Of a stretch of DNA of 64,000 nt, positions 7,837 through 19,375 are shown piece after piece. The position numbers and the translations under genes are program-made. Origin of the DNA: Micromonospora sp. U21 (lineage in GTDB: Bacteria > Actinomycetota > Actinomycetes > Mycobacteriales > Micromonosporaceae); the NCBI RefSeq assembly GCF_018070045.1, contig NZ_JAGPYK010000002.1, forward strand, positions 186,001-250,000, in the 5' to 3' direction. Position 1 is the first letter of the stretch, and each line of letters starts with the position of its first letter. Under the pieces are notes generated by a model that did no database searches, was not told where the DNA came from, and worked only from the letters and a program-made list of their open reading frames with translations.

Positions 7837-8733
7837 ATGCCGAACGACTCGACCACCGCCGCCGCGGCGGGCAGCTGGACCCTGGGCGACCGCGCCGTGC
7901 ACCGGATGGGCTTCGGGTCCATGCGGATCACCGCGAACCCGGATCGCGCCCGTGCGATCGCGCTGCTGCGCCGCGCCGTGGAGCTGGGCGTCAACCACAT
8001 CGACACCGCCGCCTTCTACGTCTCGCCCGGCGGGACCCTGGGGGTCGGCACCGGCCGGGCGCGCTACGCCACCGAGCTGATCCGGGCGGCGCTCGCCCCG
8101 TACCCCTTGGATCTGGTGATCACCACCAAGGTCGGCTTCGGGTACGACCCGGTGTCCGGCTTCACCGAAGCGCTCACCCCGGCGCAGTTGCGGGCCCAGG
8201 TGGAGGAGAACCTGCGTCGGCTCGGCCTGGACTGCCTGGACGTGGTGAACCTGCGGCTCGGCCGGGGGCCGGGTCCGGTGCCGCTGGCGGATCGGTTCGG
8301 CGCCCTGGCCGAGCTGCGCGCCGCCGGGCTGATCCGGCACCTCGGGCTCTCCAACGTCCGGCCCGAACGGCTCAAGGAGGCGGCGGACATCGCGCCGGTG
8401 GTCTGCGTGCAGAACAACTACGGGGTGGACGCCTACCGGGAGCAGGACGAGTTCGTCCGAGTCTGCGGCGAGCGGGGGATCGCCTACGTGCCGTTCTTCG
8501 CGCTGGCCGGCACCGGCCGGGAGGCGGGCGCGAGCGCCGAGCAGGCCGAGGCCGTTCGTTCCGTCGCCCGGGCCCACGGCGTCACCCCGCACCAGGTGCG
8601 CCTGGCCTGGACCCTGCACCAGGGGCCGCACGTGCTGGCCATCCCCGGCACCGGCGACCCGGCGCACCTGAGCGCGAACATCGCCGCCGGCGCCATCCAC
8701 CTGACCCCCGGAGACCTGGCCCTCCTCAACTGA
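7837..8733 (+). CDS. aldo/keto reductase
   Basis: A 298-residue NADPH-dependent oxidoreductase of the (beta/alpha)8 fold. Catalytic Asp56, Tyr61 (HIDTAAFY) and Lys98 (VITTKVG) are present. The usual fourth tetrad residue, a His in the strand after LDCLD, is Asn138 here (DVVNLRLG). The C-terminal cofactor loop IPGTGDPAHLSANIAA is typical. It is read alone, between two hairpins. Substrate is not predictable; the Asn substitution occurs in some reductase branches and need not abolish activity. Confidence 0.87.
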   Translation: MPNDSTTAAAAGSWTLGDRAVHRMGFGSMRITANPDRARAIALLRRAVELGVNHIDTAAFYVSPGGTLGVGTGRARYATELIRAALAPYPLDLVITTKVGFGYDPVSGFTEALTPAQLRAQVEENLRRLGLDCLDVVNLRLGRGPGPVPLADRFGALAELRAAGLIRHLGLSNVRPERLKEAADIAPVVCVQNNYGVDAYREQDEFVRVCGERGIAYVPFFALAGTGREAGASAEQAEAVRSVARAHGVTPHQVRLAWTLHQGPHVLAIPGTGDPAHLSANIAAGAIHLTPGDLALLN

Positions 8734-8762
8734 CCGTCCCGGCCGCCGCCGCCCGGTCCGTT

Positions 8763-8827
8763 CCGGTGATCATGAAGTTGGCGGCGCGACACGCCGGTGG
8801 CGAGGACGCCAACTTCATGATCACCGG
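8763..8827. repeat. intergenic inverted repeat, perfect 21-bp arms
   Basis: Arms at 8763-8783 and 8807-8827 are exact reverse complements over 21 bp, with a 23-base loop. Each arm carries the core TGATCATGAAGTTGGCG or its complement. It lies between convergent genes (stops at 8733 and 8837), so it could act as a two-way terminator. Its length and AT-containing arms are unlike the purely GC terminators nearby and suggest a repeated intergenic element. Confidence 0.75.
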
Positions 8828-8836
8828 GGTCGGAGG

Positions 8837-9502
8837 TCAGGGGTGCAGCCAGACGCGGAGGGGGCCCTGTTCGGTGAAGCCCGCCGCCAGGGCGGGGGGC
8901 AGGTCCGGTCCGGATTCGTAGCCGACCAGTGGTGCCCGGGGCACGGTGGCGAGTACGCCGTGCCAGATCTCGCGGGGGTCGATCCCGTGGGCGAACAGGT
9001 TGGAGACCCCGTACACGCTGTCGCCGCTGACCACCGCGCCGCCCAGGACCGTGCCCCCGTCGTCGTAGCGGGCCAGTATCCGCACCCGCGGGTCGGCCAG
9101 CAGCGCCGGCCGGAACAGCCTCCCCCCACCGTGCGCCGCCGCCCAGGCGGCGAGTTCCGCCGGCGTGGTGACCGGGGTCAGCGGAGCGCCGGTGGGCGGA
9201 TCCAGCGGTGGTCGGTGGATCCACTGTGCGTCGAAGAGCACCCGGAAGCCGTACCGGGACAGGTCGAGGTCGGCGAAGCCGTCCTTCACCGAGGCGCCGG
9301 GCCCGGCGTCGATCCGGGCCAGCAGGGCGTCGGCGTCGACGCCGGGGCGCAGCGTGACCGCGTCCGGGTACCACGTTGGGGAACGGCGGGGAACCGACCA
9401 GGCGCCGGCGTCGGTCCGGCCAACCAGCCCGTGGCTGCCGCAGACCACGTCGCACCATTCGGCGTTGTTGCGGGCCGCCGGTTCCCGCACGTCCTTGGGC
9501 AC
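8837..9502 (-). CDS. hypothetical protein, possibly GNAT-like
   Basis: A 221-residue protein beginning VPKDVREPAARNNAEWCDVVC. The stretch VRILARYDDGGTVLGGAVVSGD and the following VYGVSNLF could be strands of an acetyltransferase-like fold, but the acetyl-CoA pyrophosphate loop is not clear, so I leave it unassigned. The start at GTG 9502 is where coding character begins; the open frame extends far upstream only because of GC bias. The gene ends nine bases from the inverted repeat at 8763-8827. Confidence 0.65.
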   Translation of the reverse strand: MPKDVREPAARNNAEWCDVVCGSHGLVGRTDAGAWSVPRRSPTWYPDAVTLRPGVDADALLARIDAGPGASVKDGFADLDLSRYGFRVLFDAQWIHRPPLDPPTGAPLTPVTTPAELAAWAAAHGGGRLFRPALLADPRVRILARYDDGGTVLGGAVVSGDSVYGVSNLFAHGIDPREIWHGVLATVPRAPLVGYESGPDLPPALAAGFTEQGPLRVWLHP

Positions 9503-9537
9503 GCCACGCAGCCTAAACGGCGACGTATTCGACGACG

Positions 9538-10077
9538 CTAGGGCAGCCGTTCGGCGTAGACCAGATCCATCGTGTCGGTGTGCCCGCCCCAGCGGAGTTC
9601 GAGGTGCCAGCAACCCGCGCGCGGCATGTCGATGATCGATGGGCCGGGACCTCCCGCGACCTCGCGCGTCACCCTGGTGTCGGTGCCGTCCAGTGTCGCC
9701 GTGATCGCCAGGACGTCCGGCGACGTCGAGGCAGGGCGGGACACCCACAGGATCTTGTTGTTCGACCCGTCCTGCCTGACCTGCGCCAGCGGGTGGGCGA
9801 ACAGCACCGCCACCATGTCGCCCCTGGCGCCGAAGACGTGCGGGACCCGGGCGTCCCCGCTGAACCCACCGTCCGCCCAGTCGGGCAGGGACCCCGTCTC
9901 GATCCGCGAGCCGCAACCCGTCGCGGCGGTGGTGGCGGCGGCGGTGGTGGCGGTGGCGGCGGCGGTCGCGGAGGCCGTGCTGGCCGGAGCGCCGACCGGC
10001 GTGGCTGACCGGCCGGTGGTCGTGCACGCCGTCAACAGGAGCACCGACCCCATCATCAACCTGCCCCATGAACCCAT
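9538..10077 (-). CDS. secreted lipoprotein, unknown function
   Basis: A 179-residue protein with a signal peptide and lipobox (MGSWGRLMMGSVLLLTAC). An Ala/Thr-rich linker follows (residues about 20-55), then a compact domain with the Cys pair in TGCGSRIETG and RAGCWHLELRW. The start is supported by GAAGGGGC seven bases upstream. The domain has a beta-sandwich look, with a late cysteine and alternating aromatics. It sits 102 bp downstream of the sigma/membrane-protein pair on the same strand and may belong to the same regulon. Confidence 0.7.
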   Translation of the reverse strand: MGSWGRLMMGSVLLLTACTTTGRSATPVGAPASTASATAAATATTAAATTAATGCGSRIETGSLPDWADGGFSGDARVPHVFGARGDMVAVLFAHPLAQVRQDGSNNKILWVSRPASTSPDVLAITATLDGTDTRVTREVAGGPGPSIIDMPRAGCWHLELRWGGHTDTMDLVYAERLP

Positions 10078-10179
10078 GTCGCCCCTTCCGGATACGTGTC
10101 GAGAACTCGAAACGTGCCTCGCACCATCAAGACACCGGACGGGCGCGCCGGGTTCCCGATCCGAGCCTGGGCAGTACAC

Positions 10180-10905
10180 CTAGTCCAGTGATCTGGCGAT
10201 CTCGATCGCCTCGGCCCTGGTGAAGTCGCCCTCAAGCCGGTAGCTCACGTCGGCCCCCTGCCAGATCAGGGTCGAGGCGGCCAGCCGGGCGGTCTCCTTC
10301 CGGACCTGTCCGGTCCGATCCACATAGGCCAGGACGTGCGGGCCGCCCACCCAGACGGCGAACTCGCCGTTAACCTGGACCCACTCCACTCCCGGCCGGC
10401 TGGTCTCCTTGTGGAAGGCCAGGTCGAGTCGACCATCAAAGGCGTCGATGCGCAGTGCACCCCCGCGGTAGAGCAGCGTCGCCACCCGACAGGTGCCGGT
10501 CTCGTCGGGATCGGCGACCAGCACCTGCTCGGGCGGGCCGAGCTTCGCCGGTAGGCGGATCGGGAAGCGCACCGCCCGTTGTGCCTCATCCAGGGCGGCG
10601 GCTCGCTGCCCGGGCAACGACGGCGGGGTGCCGGTGGGCAGCACCGGGGCGGACGACGTGACAACGGTGACTCCCGCGAAGCGCAGCAGTTGCGCGACGG
10701 CGTCGGCGAGGGCGGCCCGCCCCGGCGGCAGCACCGCCACGAGCAGGGCGACGAGCGCCGCGGCGACCCAGACGCGCCACCGCCGCCGCCGGGGCGCGGG
10801 CGCGGGCGCGGTGAGCCGAGCGCGTACGCGCGTGGTCACGTCGGGCGCGTCGGGTGTCTCCAGCCAGGCGGAGAGGTCGCGCAGCTCCCGTTCGAGGTCA
10901 TCCAT
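10180..10905 (-). CDS. membrane protein coupled to ECF sigma factor, candidate anti-sigma factor
   Basis: A 241-residue protein from ATG 10905, which follows AGGAGG and overlaps the sigma-factor stop by 8 bp. It has a short acidic cytoplasmic N-terminus (MDDLERELRDLSAWLE), one transmembrane helix near residues 47-68 preceded by an Arg cluster, and an extracytoplasmic domain of about 170 residues. The classic zinc-finger motif HxxxCxxC of ZAS anti-sigma factors is absent. Position and topology make it the likely membrane regulator of the sigma factor; it could instead be an envelope sensor with another role. Confidence 0.75.
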   Translation of the reverse strand: MDDLERELRDLSAWLETPDAPDVTTRVRARLTAPAPAPRRRRWRVWVAAALVALLVAVLPPGRAALADAVAQLLRFAGVTVVTSSAPVLPTGTPPSLPGQRAAALDEAQRAVRFPIRLPAKLGPPEQVLVADPDETGTCRVATLLYRGGALRIDAFDGRLDLAFHKETSRPGVEWVQVNGEFAVWVGGPHVLAYVDRTGQVRKETARLAASTLIWQGADVSYRLEGDFTRAEAIEIARSLD

Positions 10906-11479
10906 TCCGGACCTCCTCGCGGTCGAGCAGGCCACGGAGCTTCGCCAGCGCCCGGGACGTCCGTGACTTGACCGTGCCCCGGGGCCAGCCCAACGTCGCC
11001 ACCGTCTCCTCCTCGCTGAGATCGAGGAGGAACCGGCAGACGATCACCTCGCGGTCGCGTACCGGCAGTTGGCGGAGGGCCTCCACCAGCGCGGCGCGGC
11101 GCTCCCCGGCGAGGACGGCGCCGACCGCGCCGTCCTCGGCGATCTCCGACGCGGGGTTCGCCGCCGTGGCGCGCAGGACGAGGCCGTCCCGGCGGGTGCG
11201 CGACCGGTGCAGGTTGCGCGTCTCGTTGGCGACGATCGCCAGCAGCCAGGAGCGGAACGACGACTCCCCCCGATAGCGGGAGAGCTTGCGGTACCCCTTC
11301 ACGAAGGCCTCCTGGATGACGTCCTCGGAGTCCGAGCCCGCGCCGAGCAGCACCGCCGTCCGGTACGCGGACGCGGTGTGCCGGGCGACCAGGAGGTCGT
11401 ACGCCTCCAGGTCACCTGCCCGAGCGCGGGTGACGAGCACGTCGTCGTCCAGGGGGACCTCCGGTTGGATCACACTCAT
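10898..11479 (-). CDS. ECF-type RNA polymerase sigma factor
   Basis: A 193-residue sigma-70-family protein. Region 2 is seen at about residues 20-90 (DLLVARHTASAYRTA, DSEDVIQEAFVKGYRKLSRY, FRSWLLAIVANETRN). Region 4 is at about 130-185 (LPVRDREVIVCRFLLDLSEEE with the helix-turn-helix TLGWPRGTVKSRTSRALAKL). Lacking regions 1 and 3, it is an ECF factor. It is translationally coupled to the membrane protein that follows and transcribed away from the small gene at 11600. Confidence 0.93.
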   Translation of the reverse strand: MSVIQPEVPLDDDVLVTRARAGDLEAYDLLVARHTASAYRTAVLLGAGSDSEDVIQEAFVKGYRKLSRYRGESSFRSWLLAIVANETRNLHRSRTRRDGLVLRATAANPASEIAEDGAVGAVLAGERRAALVEALRQLPVRDREVIVCRFLLDLSEEETVATLGWPRGTVKSRTSRALAKLRGLLDREEVRNG

Positions 11480-11599
11480 GACACCGCCCGGGCGTCGCGG
11501 GTTCCATCCGCGGCTCGGTCAGCTCACTCCCATTCGGCGTGCAGCGTATTGCCAGGATCCGGTGGTGCACTGGAGGGGCGTCGAGGAGAGGAGTCGGGC

Positions 11600-11935
11600 A
11601 TGGGCTGGTTCAGTCGGCGGGCCCGGGGCGCCGAGGCGACCCCGACGAAGTTGGACCGGGAGGCGACCCGGGACGACCTCGCCGCGCTCGAGGCGTTCAT
11701 CGCCAGCCGGCAGGGGGTGGAGTTCTACCTGGAGCCGGAGACCACCGCTACGGACACCACGGTGGTGGCGATCGCCCACGACGGCGAGTGGATCCGCCGC
11801 CGGACCGGCACTCCCCGCGCGGCGGGCGCCATCGCCCGCAAGCACGCGGTGCCGCTGTACGAGGCGGCCCGCACCGGCTACCCGGAACGGATGCGTGCCT
11901 GGAGCCGGGCCCACCCGGAACGCCACGCCCGCTGA
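11600..11935 (+). CDS. conserved small hypothetical protein
   Basis: A 111-residue soluble protein starting MGWFSRRARGAEATPTKL, with GAGGAG upstream of the ATG. The middle, VEFYLEPETTATDTTVVAIAHDGEWIRRR, is a regular strand-rich segment, and the end YPERMRAWSRAHPERHAR is basic. It looks like an actinobacterial conserved protein, but I cannot assign a function. It is divergent from the sigma-factor gene across 120 bp. Confidence 0.65.
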   Translation: MGWFSRRARGAEATPTKLDREATRDDLAALEAFIASRQGVEFYLEPETTATDTTVVAIAHDGEWIRRRTGTPRAAGAIARKHAVPLYEAARTGYPERMRAWSRAHPERHAR

Positions 11936-12243
11936 GTGGGGCCGTTCGTCGGCGCGGCGGGGAGCTCGTCGGCGTGTGCCGGGCTCTGCCCAGCGTCGAT
12001 GATCACATTGCCGCCCCTGTCGGCCACCGTGGCGACGCCGCCGGGACCGCCGTCCGGGTCGGCCTGCCCGGAGAGAGGGCGCCAGCCGGGGCAGGCGGGC
12101 GTCGGGACCGCAGGGCGACGATGGTGATCGCCCGTAGATCGATCGCGGACGCTGGCCGGGCGATCGTTGATCCTGAAGGACGGGCCGCGGGTCACGGCCC
12201 TGCCGGGCGATCGGGGCAGGCCAGGGTACGTGCGCGTACGCTT

Positions 12244-12306
12244 TGCTCTGCTTACCCGGGCGCAACGAAAATGCGTCGTCACTGTTGCGTCGGATGAAGC
12301 AGAGCA
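12244..12306. other. nested stem-loop upstream of the B12 riboswitch
   Basis: TGCTCTGCTT (12244-12253) pairs perfectly with AAGCAGAGCA (12297-12306). Inside the 43-base interval GCAAC and GTTGC can form a second stem. The element is markedly less GC-rich than its surroundings. It lies in the 703-bp non-coding stretch 11936-12638, whose remaining upstream part (11936-12243) shows no gene or motif I can support. It may mark the promoter region or a separate small RNA. Confidence 0.4.
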
Positions 12307-12429
12307 GAGGACGCGTCGCATTGACCCCGGGCATTCCGACGGTGGCGTCCGCGCCCGTGCCCATCATCAAATGTCGATGAGTGGCATGCGTTCGGCGCTG
12401 CTGGGGGCGGCGTTGACCGGCGACGGACG

Positions 12430-12602
12430 GGTGTGGCAGCATTCGCGGCCTGACGGCAGTGAAGGAAGTCGGTGTGATTCCGACGCGGTCCCGCCACTGT
12501 CACCGGGGAGCAATCCCCCCTTGTGAGCCACGGCCGTGCTTCTGCGGTTGGAAGGCCGGGGGAGAGCGTCGATCCGGAAGCCAGGATACTTCGGCCGTCG
12601 GG
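12430..12602 (+). promoter_or_regulatory. cobalamin (B12) riboswitch
   Basis: The conserved B12-element blocks occur in order: GAAGGAAGTCGGTGTGATTCC (a gaA..GGTGnnAnTCC match), CCCGCCACTGTCA (the cobalamin-box CCGCnACTGT pattern), GAGCCAC, GGAAGGCC and finally GGAAGCCAGGATAC. The spacing is normal. It lies upstream of the cobN operon, so adenosylcobalamin should switch off expression of the whole synthesis operon. Edges are approximate because the closing stem was not modelled. Confidence 0.92.
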
Positions 12603-12638
12603 ATGTACCCCAGGGCGTGGACACCCGAGGAGGATCCG

Positions 12639-12725
12639 ATGACGCACGGCGTCTCTTTCATCGACGAGCACCGTCAGAATTCCCGCGCCGGTCGCTCCGG
12701 CCGCGCCGGCCGCCTGCGCCGCTGA
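12639..12725 (+). CDS. 28-residue leader ORF between riboswitch and cobN
   Basis: ATG with a strong ribosome site (GAGGAGG, five bases upstream) opens a 28-codon frame MTHGVSFIDEHRQNSRAGRS ending in an Arg/Gly-rich tail and TGA. It starts about 37 bases after the riboswitch core. The riboswitch expression platform could act by hiding this ribosome site. The peptide matches no family I know. Downstream, 12726-12867 contains only hairpins before cobN, so the peptide may serve as a leader ORF. Confidence 0.5.
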   Translation: MTHGVSFIDEHRQNSRAGRSGRAGRLRR

Positions 12726-12823
12726 GCTGCGCGTCGCCACGCTGACCGCGTCCCGACGCCCGCGTCGGTGACCTGGGCCGGCCTGTCGCATCCGCTGACG
12801 CCGCACCCACCCCGCTTCGTTCA

Positions 12824-12842
12824 GACCGCCCCCGTGGCGGTC
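12824..12842 (+). promoter_or_regulatory. hairpin just upstream of cobN
   Basis: GACCGCC pairs with GGCGGTC over a 5-base loop, ending 25 bases before the cobN GTG. A smaller stem (CCGACG/CGTCGG) precedes it near 12757. These could be part of the riboswitch response or an attenuator between the leader ORF and cobN. Confidence 0.4.
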
Positions 12843-12867
12843 GGGGCGTCACTTCCCGGAGCCTTCC

Positions 12868-16536
<3,669 letters not shown>

Positions 16537-16592
16537 GCGCGAGGAGTGAGCCGGTTTTGCGAGCCCCGCAGTCGCGAACGAAAGAAGGCCCA

Positions 16593-18764
16593 GTGACCGT
16601 GACCTACCCGTTCAGCGCCGTGCTCGGCATGGCCGACATGCGGCTGGCGCTGCTGCTCAACGCGGTCTCCCCGGCGATCGGCGGGGTGCTGGTCCGCGGC
16701 GAGAAGGGCACCGCCAAGTCCACCGCCGTTCGCGCGCTCGCCGCGCTGCTGCCGCCGGTGCACCGGGTCGCCGGTTGCCGGTTCGGCTGCGACCCGGCCG
16801 AGCCCGACCCGGCCTGCCCGGACGGCCCGCACCCGGCCGGCGCCGCCGCCGAGGCCCGTCCGGCGCGGCTGGTGGAGCTGCCGGTCGGCGCCGCCGAGGA
16901 CCGGGTGGTCGGCTCGCTCGACCTGGAGAAGGCCCTCGGCGAGGGGGTACGCGCCTTCGAGCCGGGCCTGCTGGCCGCCGCGCACCGGGGCGTGCTCTAC
17001 GTCGACGAGGTCAACCTGCTGCACGACCACCTGGTCGACCTGCTCCTGGACGCGGCCGCGATGGGCCGCAGCCACGTCGAGCGGGAAGGCGTCTCGGTCA
17101 GCCACGCCGCCCGGTTCCTGCTGGTCGGCACCATGAACCCGGGGGAGGGGGAGCTGCGCCCCCAACTGCTCGACCGGTTCGGGCTCACCGTCGAGGTCGG
17201 CGCCAGCCGGGACCCCGCGGTCCGGGTCGAGGTGGTGCGCCGCCGGCTCGCCGCCGACGCCGACCCGGCCGGCTTCGCCGCCCGCTGGGCCGCCGCCGAC
17301 GCCGAGGTCGCCGGCCAGGTGGCCGCCGCCCGCCGTCGGCTTCCGGGGGTACGCCTGCCGGACGCCGCGCTGCGCCAGATCGCCGAGGTGTGCGCCGCGT
17401 TCGACGTGGACGGGATGCGCGCCGACATCGTCACCGCCCGTACCGCGCTGGCGCACGCCGCCTGGCACGGCCGGGACCGGGTGACCATCGACGACGTCCG
17501 GGTGGCCGCCCGGCTGGCCCTGCCGCACCGCCGTCGCCGCGACCCGTTCGACACCCCGGGCCTGGACGAGAAGCGCCTCGACGAGGCGTTGCAGCGAGCC
17601 CAGGACGCGCACCCCGACGACCCGGACGACGGCGGCCCCGACGACGGTGGCCCCGGCGGCGGCGACGGTCCGGCCGGTGGGGGCGGTCCCGGTGGTGGTC
17701 CGGCCGGCGACGGCGGCCCGGGCGGACGTGGCCCCGACGCGAGCGCCGAAGGGAGGGACGACGGCGCCGACCAGGGCGAAGCCACCTCGACCGCGTATCC
17801 GGACGCCGGGCCGGACTTACCGGCCGAGGTGACGGACGGGCCCGCCGGCGGGACGGCCGGCGGCGCGGACGACCCGTCCGGTGGGCGGGGCAGCGCCGCT
17901 GACGGCCGGGGCGGTCAGCCGGTGGCCGTACCCCGGGGTGGGTTGACGGCGCGGCTGCTCACCGCGCCCGGCGTGGGTGACGGCGTTCCGGGCCGACGCT
18001 CGCGTGCCCGCACCGGGCGGGGCCGCACCACCGGGGCCCGGGTGCCGGCGGGTCGGGTCGGCGCGCTGCACCTGCCGGCCACGGTCCGCGCCGCTGCCCC
18101 GCAGCAGGCCGCCCGGGGGCGGCTGGCCGGCCCGCTGCGGCTGCGCCCGGACGACGTGCGGGAGGCGGTCCGCGAGGGACGTGAGGGCAACCTGGTGCTG
18201 TTCGTGGTGGACGCGAGCGGCTCGATGGGCGCCCGGCAGCGGATGACCGCCGTCAAGGACGCGGTCCTCGCCCTGCTCACCGACGCGTACCAGCGGCGGG
18301 ACAAGGTCGCGGTGATCGCCTTCCGGGGCGCCGGCGCGCGGACGCTGCTGCCGGCCACCTCGTCGGTGCTGGCCGCCTCGACCCGGCTGGCCGAGCTGCC
18401 CACCGGCGGGCGCACCCCGTTGGCCGAGGGGCTGCTCGCCGCCGCCGACCTGCTGCGGGTGGAGCGCCTGCGCGACCCGAGGCGGCGGCCCCTGGTTCTG
18501 GTCGTCACCGACGGCCGGGCCACCGCCGGCCAGCGCCCGCTGGACCGCGCGGCGGGAGCGGCGGCGGTGCTGGCCGCTACGGGGGCCGCCTGCGTCGTCG
18601 TCGACTGCGAGTCCGGCCCCGTCCGCCTGAACCTGGCCAACCGCCTGGCACGCCAACTGCACGCCCCGCACCGCCGACTCGACGACGTCACCGCCAACCC
18701 CCTGCTGCATCCCCAAGCCGCAGCCAGCACCATCACCACCTCGCCCGACAGGAGTGTCGCCTGA
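16593..18764 (+). CDS. ChlI-ChlD fusion, AAA+ and VWA chelatase partner of CobN
   Basis: About 723 residues. An AAA+ ATPase domain with Walker [10 protein letters not shown] (residues 36-44) and Walker [11 protein letters not shown] is followed by a long Gly/Pro/Asp-rich linker (about 350-450). A von Willebrand A domain follows, with the MIDAS motif DASGSMG (Asp540) and the later TDGRAT. Fused I and D subunits of this kind replace CobS/CobT in actinobacteria. I chose GTG 16593 because AAAGAAGG lies four bases upstream; a GTG at 16533 overlapping cobN would add 20 unrelated residues. The stop overlaps the cobO start by one base. Confidence 0.92.
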   Translation: MTVTYPFSAVLGMADMRLALLLNAVSPAIGGVLVRGEKGTAKSTAVRALAALLPPVHRVAGCRFGCDPAEPDPACPDGPHPAGAAAEARPARLVELPVGAAEDRVVGSLDLEKALGEGVRAFEPGLLAAAHRGVLYVDEVNLLHDHLVDLLLDAAAMGRSHVEREGVSVSHAARFLLVGTMNPGEGELRPQLLDRFGLTVEVGASRDPAVRVEVVRRRLAADADPAGFAARWAAADAEVAGQVAAARRRLPGVRLPDAALRQIAEVCAAFDVDGMRADIVTARTALAHAAWHGRDRVTIDDVRVAARLALPHRRRRDPFDTPGLDEKRLDEALQRAQDAHPDDPDDGGPDDGGPGGGDGPAGGGGPGGGPAGDGGPGGRGPDASAEGRDDGADQGEATSTAYPDAGPDLPAEVTDGPAGGTAGGADDPSGGRGSAADGRGGQPVAVPRGGLTARLLTAPGVGDGVPGRRSRARTGRGRTTGARVPAGRVGALHLPATVRAAAPQQAARGRLAGPLRLRPDDVREAVREGREGNLVLFVVDASGSMGARQRMTAVKDAVLALLTDAYQRRDKVAVIAFRGAGARTLLPATSSVLAASTRLAELPTGGRTPLAEGLLAAADLLRVERLRDPRRRPLVLVVTDGRATAGQRPLDRAAGAAAVLAATGAACVVVDCESGPVRLNLANRLARQLHAPHRRLDDVTANPLLHPQAAASTITTSPDRSVA

Positions 18765-19375
18765 TGCCGCAGGGAAAGCCGAGCACGGTGCCCGCCGACG
18801 GGTTGACCACCCGGCAACGACGTCACCGGCCGCTGCTGCTCGTCCACACCGGGCAGATGAAGGGAAAGTCCACCGCCGCCTTCGGGCTGGCGCTGCGGGC
18901 GTGGACCGCCGGCCTGCCGGTGGGGGTGTTCCAGTTCGTCAAGAGCGCCAAGTGGCGGGTGGGGGAGGAGAAGGCCTTCCGGGCCCTCGGCGAGGTGCAC
19001 GAGCGCACCGGCCAGGGCGCGCCGGTGGCATGGCACAAGATGGGCGAGGGCTGGTCCTGGATCCAGCGCGGCGGCGACGCCGACCACGCTGCCGACGCCC
19101 TGGAGGGCTGGCGGCAGATCCAGCGCGACCTGGCCGCCGAGCGCTACGGGCTGTACGTGCTGGACGAGTTCACCTACCCGATGACGTGGGGCTGGGTGGA
19201 CGTCGACGAGGTGGTGGCCACCCTGGCCGACCGCCCCGGCTTCCAGCACGTGGTCATCACCGGCCGGGACGCCGACCCACGCCTGGTCGCCGCCGCCGAC
19301 CTGGTGGCCGAGCTGACCAAGGTCAAGCACCCGATGGACGCCGGCCAGAAGGGCCAGAAGGGCATCGAGTGGTGA
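18764..19375 (+). CDS. cobO: cob(I)yrinic acid a,c-diamide adenosyltransferase
   Basis: A 203-residue enzyme that transfers the adenosyl group of ATP to cobalt. The P-loop variant GQMKGKST is at residues 30-37. The other CobA/CobO signatures are GVFQFVKSAKWRVGEE, WHKMGEGWSW, LYVLDEFTYPMTWGW and the C-terminal ELTKVKHPMDAGQKGQKGIEW. Length and all motifs are standard. It is coupled on both sides, by a 1-base overlap with the chelatase gene and a 4-base overlap with cobB. Confidence 0.96.
   Translation: MPQGKPSTVPADGLTTRQRRHRPLLLVHTGQMKGKSTAAFGLALRAWTAGLPVGVFQFVKSAKWRVGEEKAFRALGEVHERTGQGAPVAWHKMGEGWSWIQRGGDADHAADALEGWRQIQRDLAAERYGLYVLDEFTYPMTWGWVDVDEVVATLADRPGFQHVVITGRDADPRLVAAADLVAELTKVKHPMDAGQKGQKGIEW

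Noticed and set aside
9960..10010. Imperfect GCGGTGGTGGCG-type repeats resembling a minisatellite
   Set aside because: They encode the Ala/Thr-rich linker of the lipoprotein and are not exact enough to call a tandem repeat.
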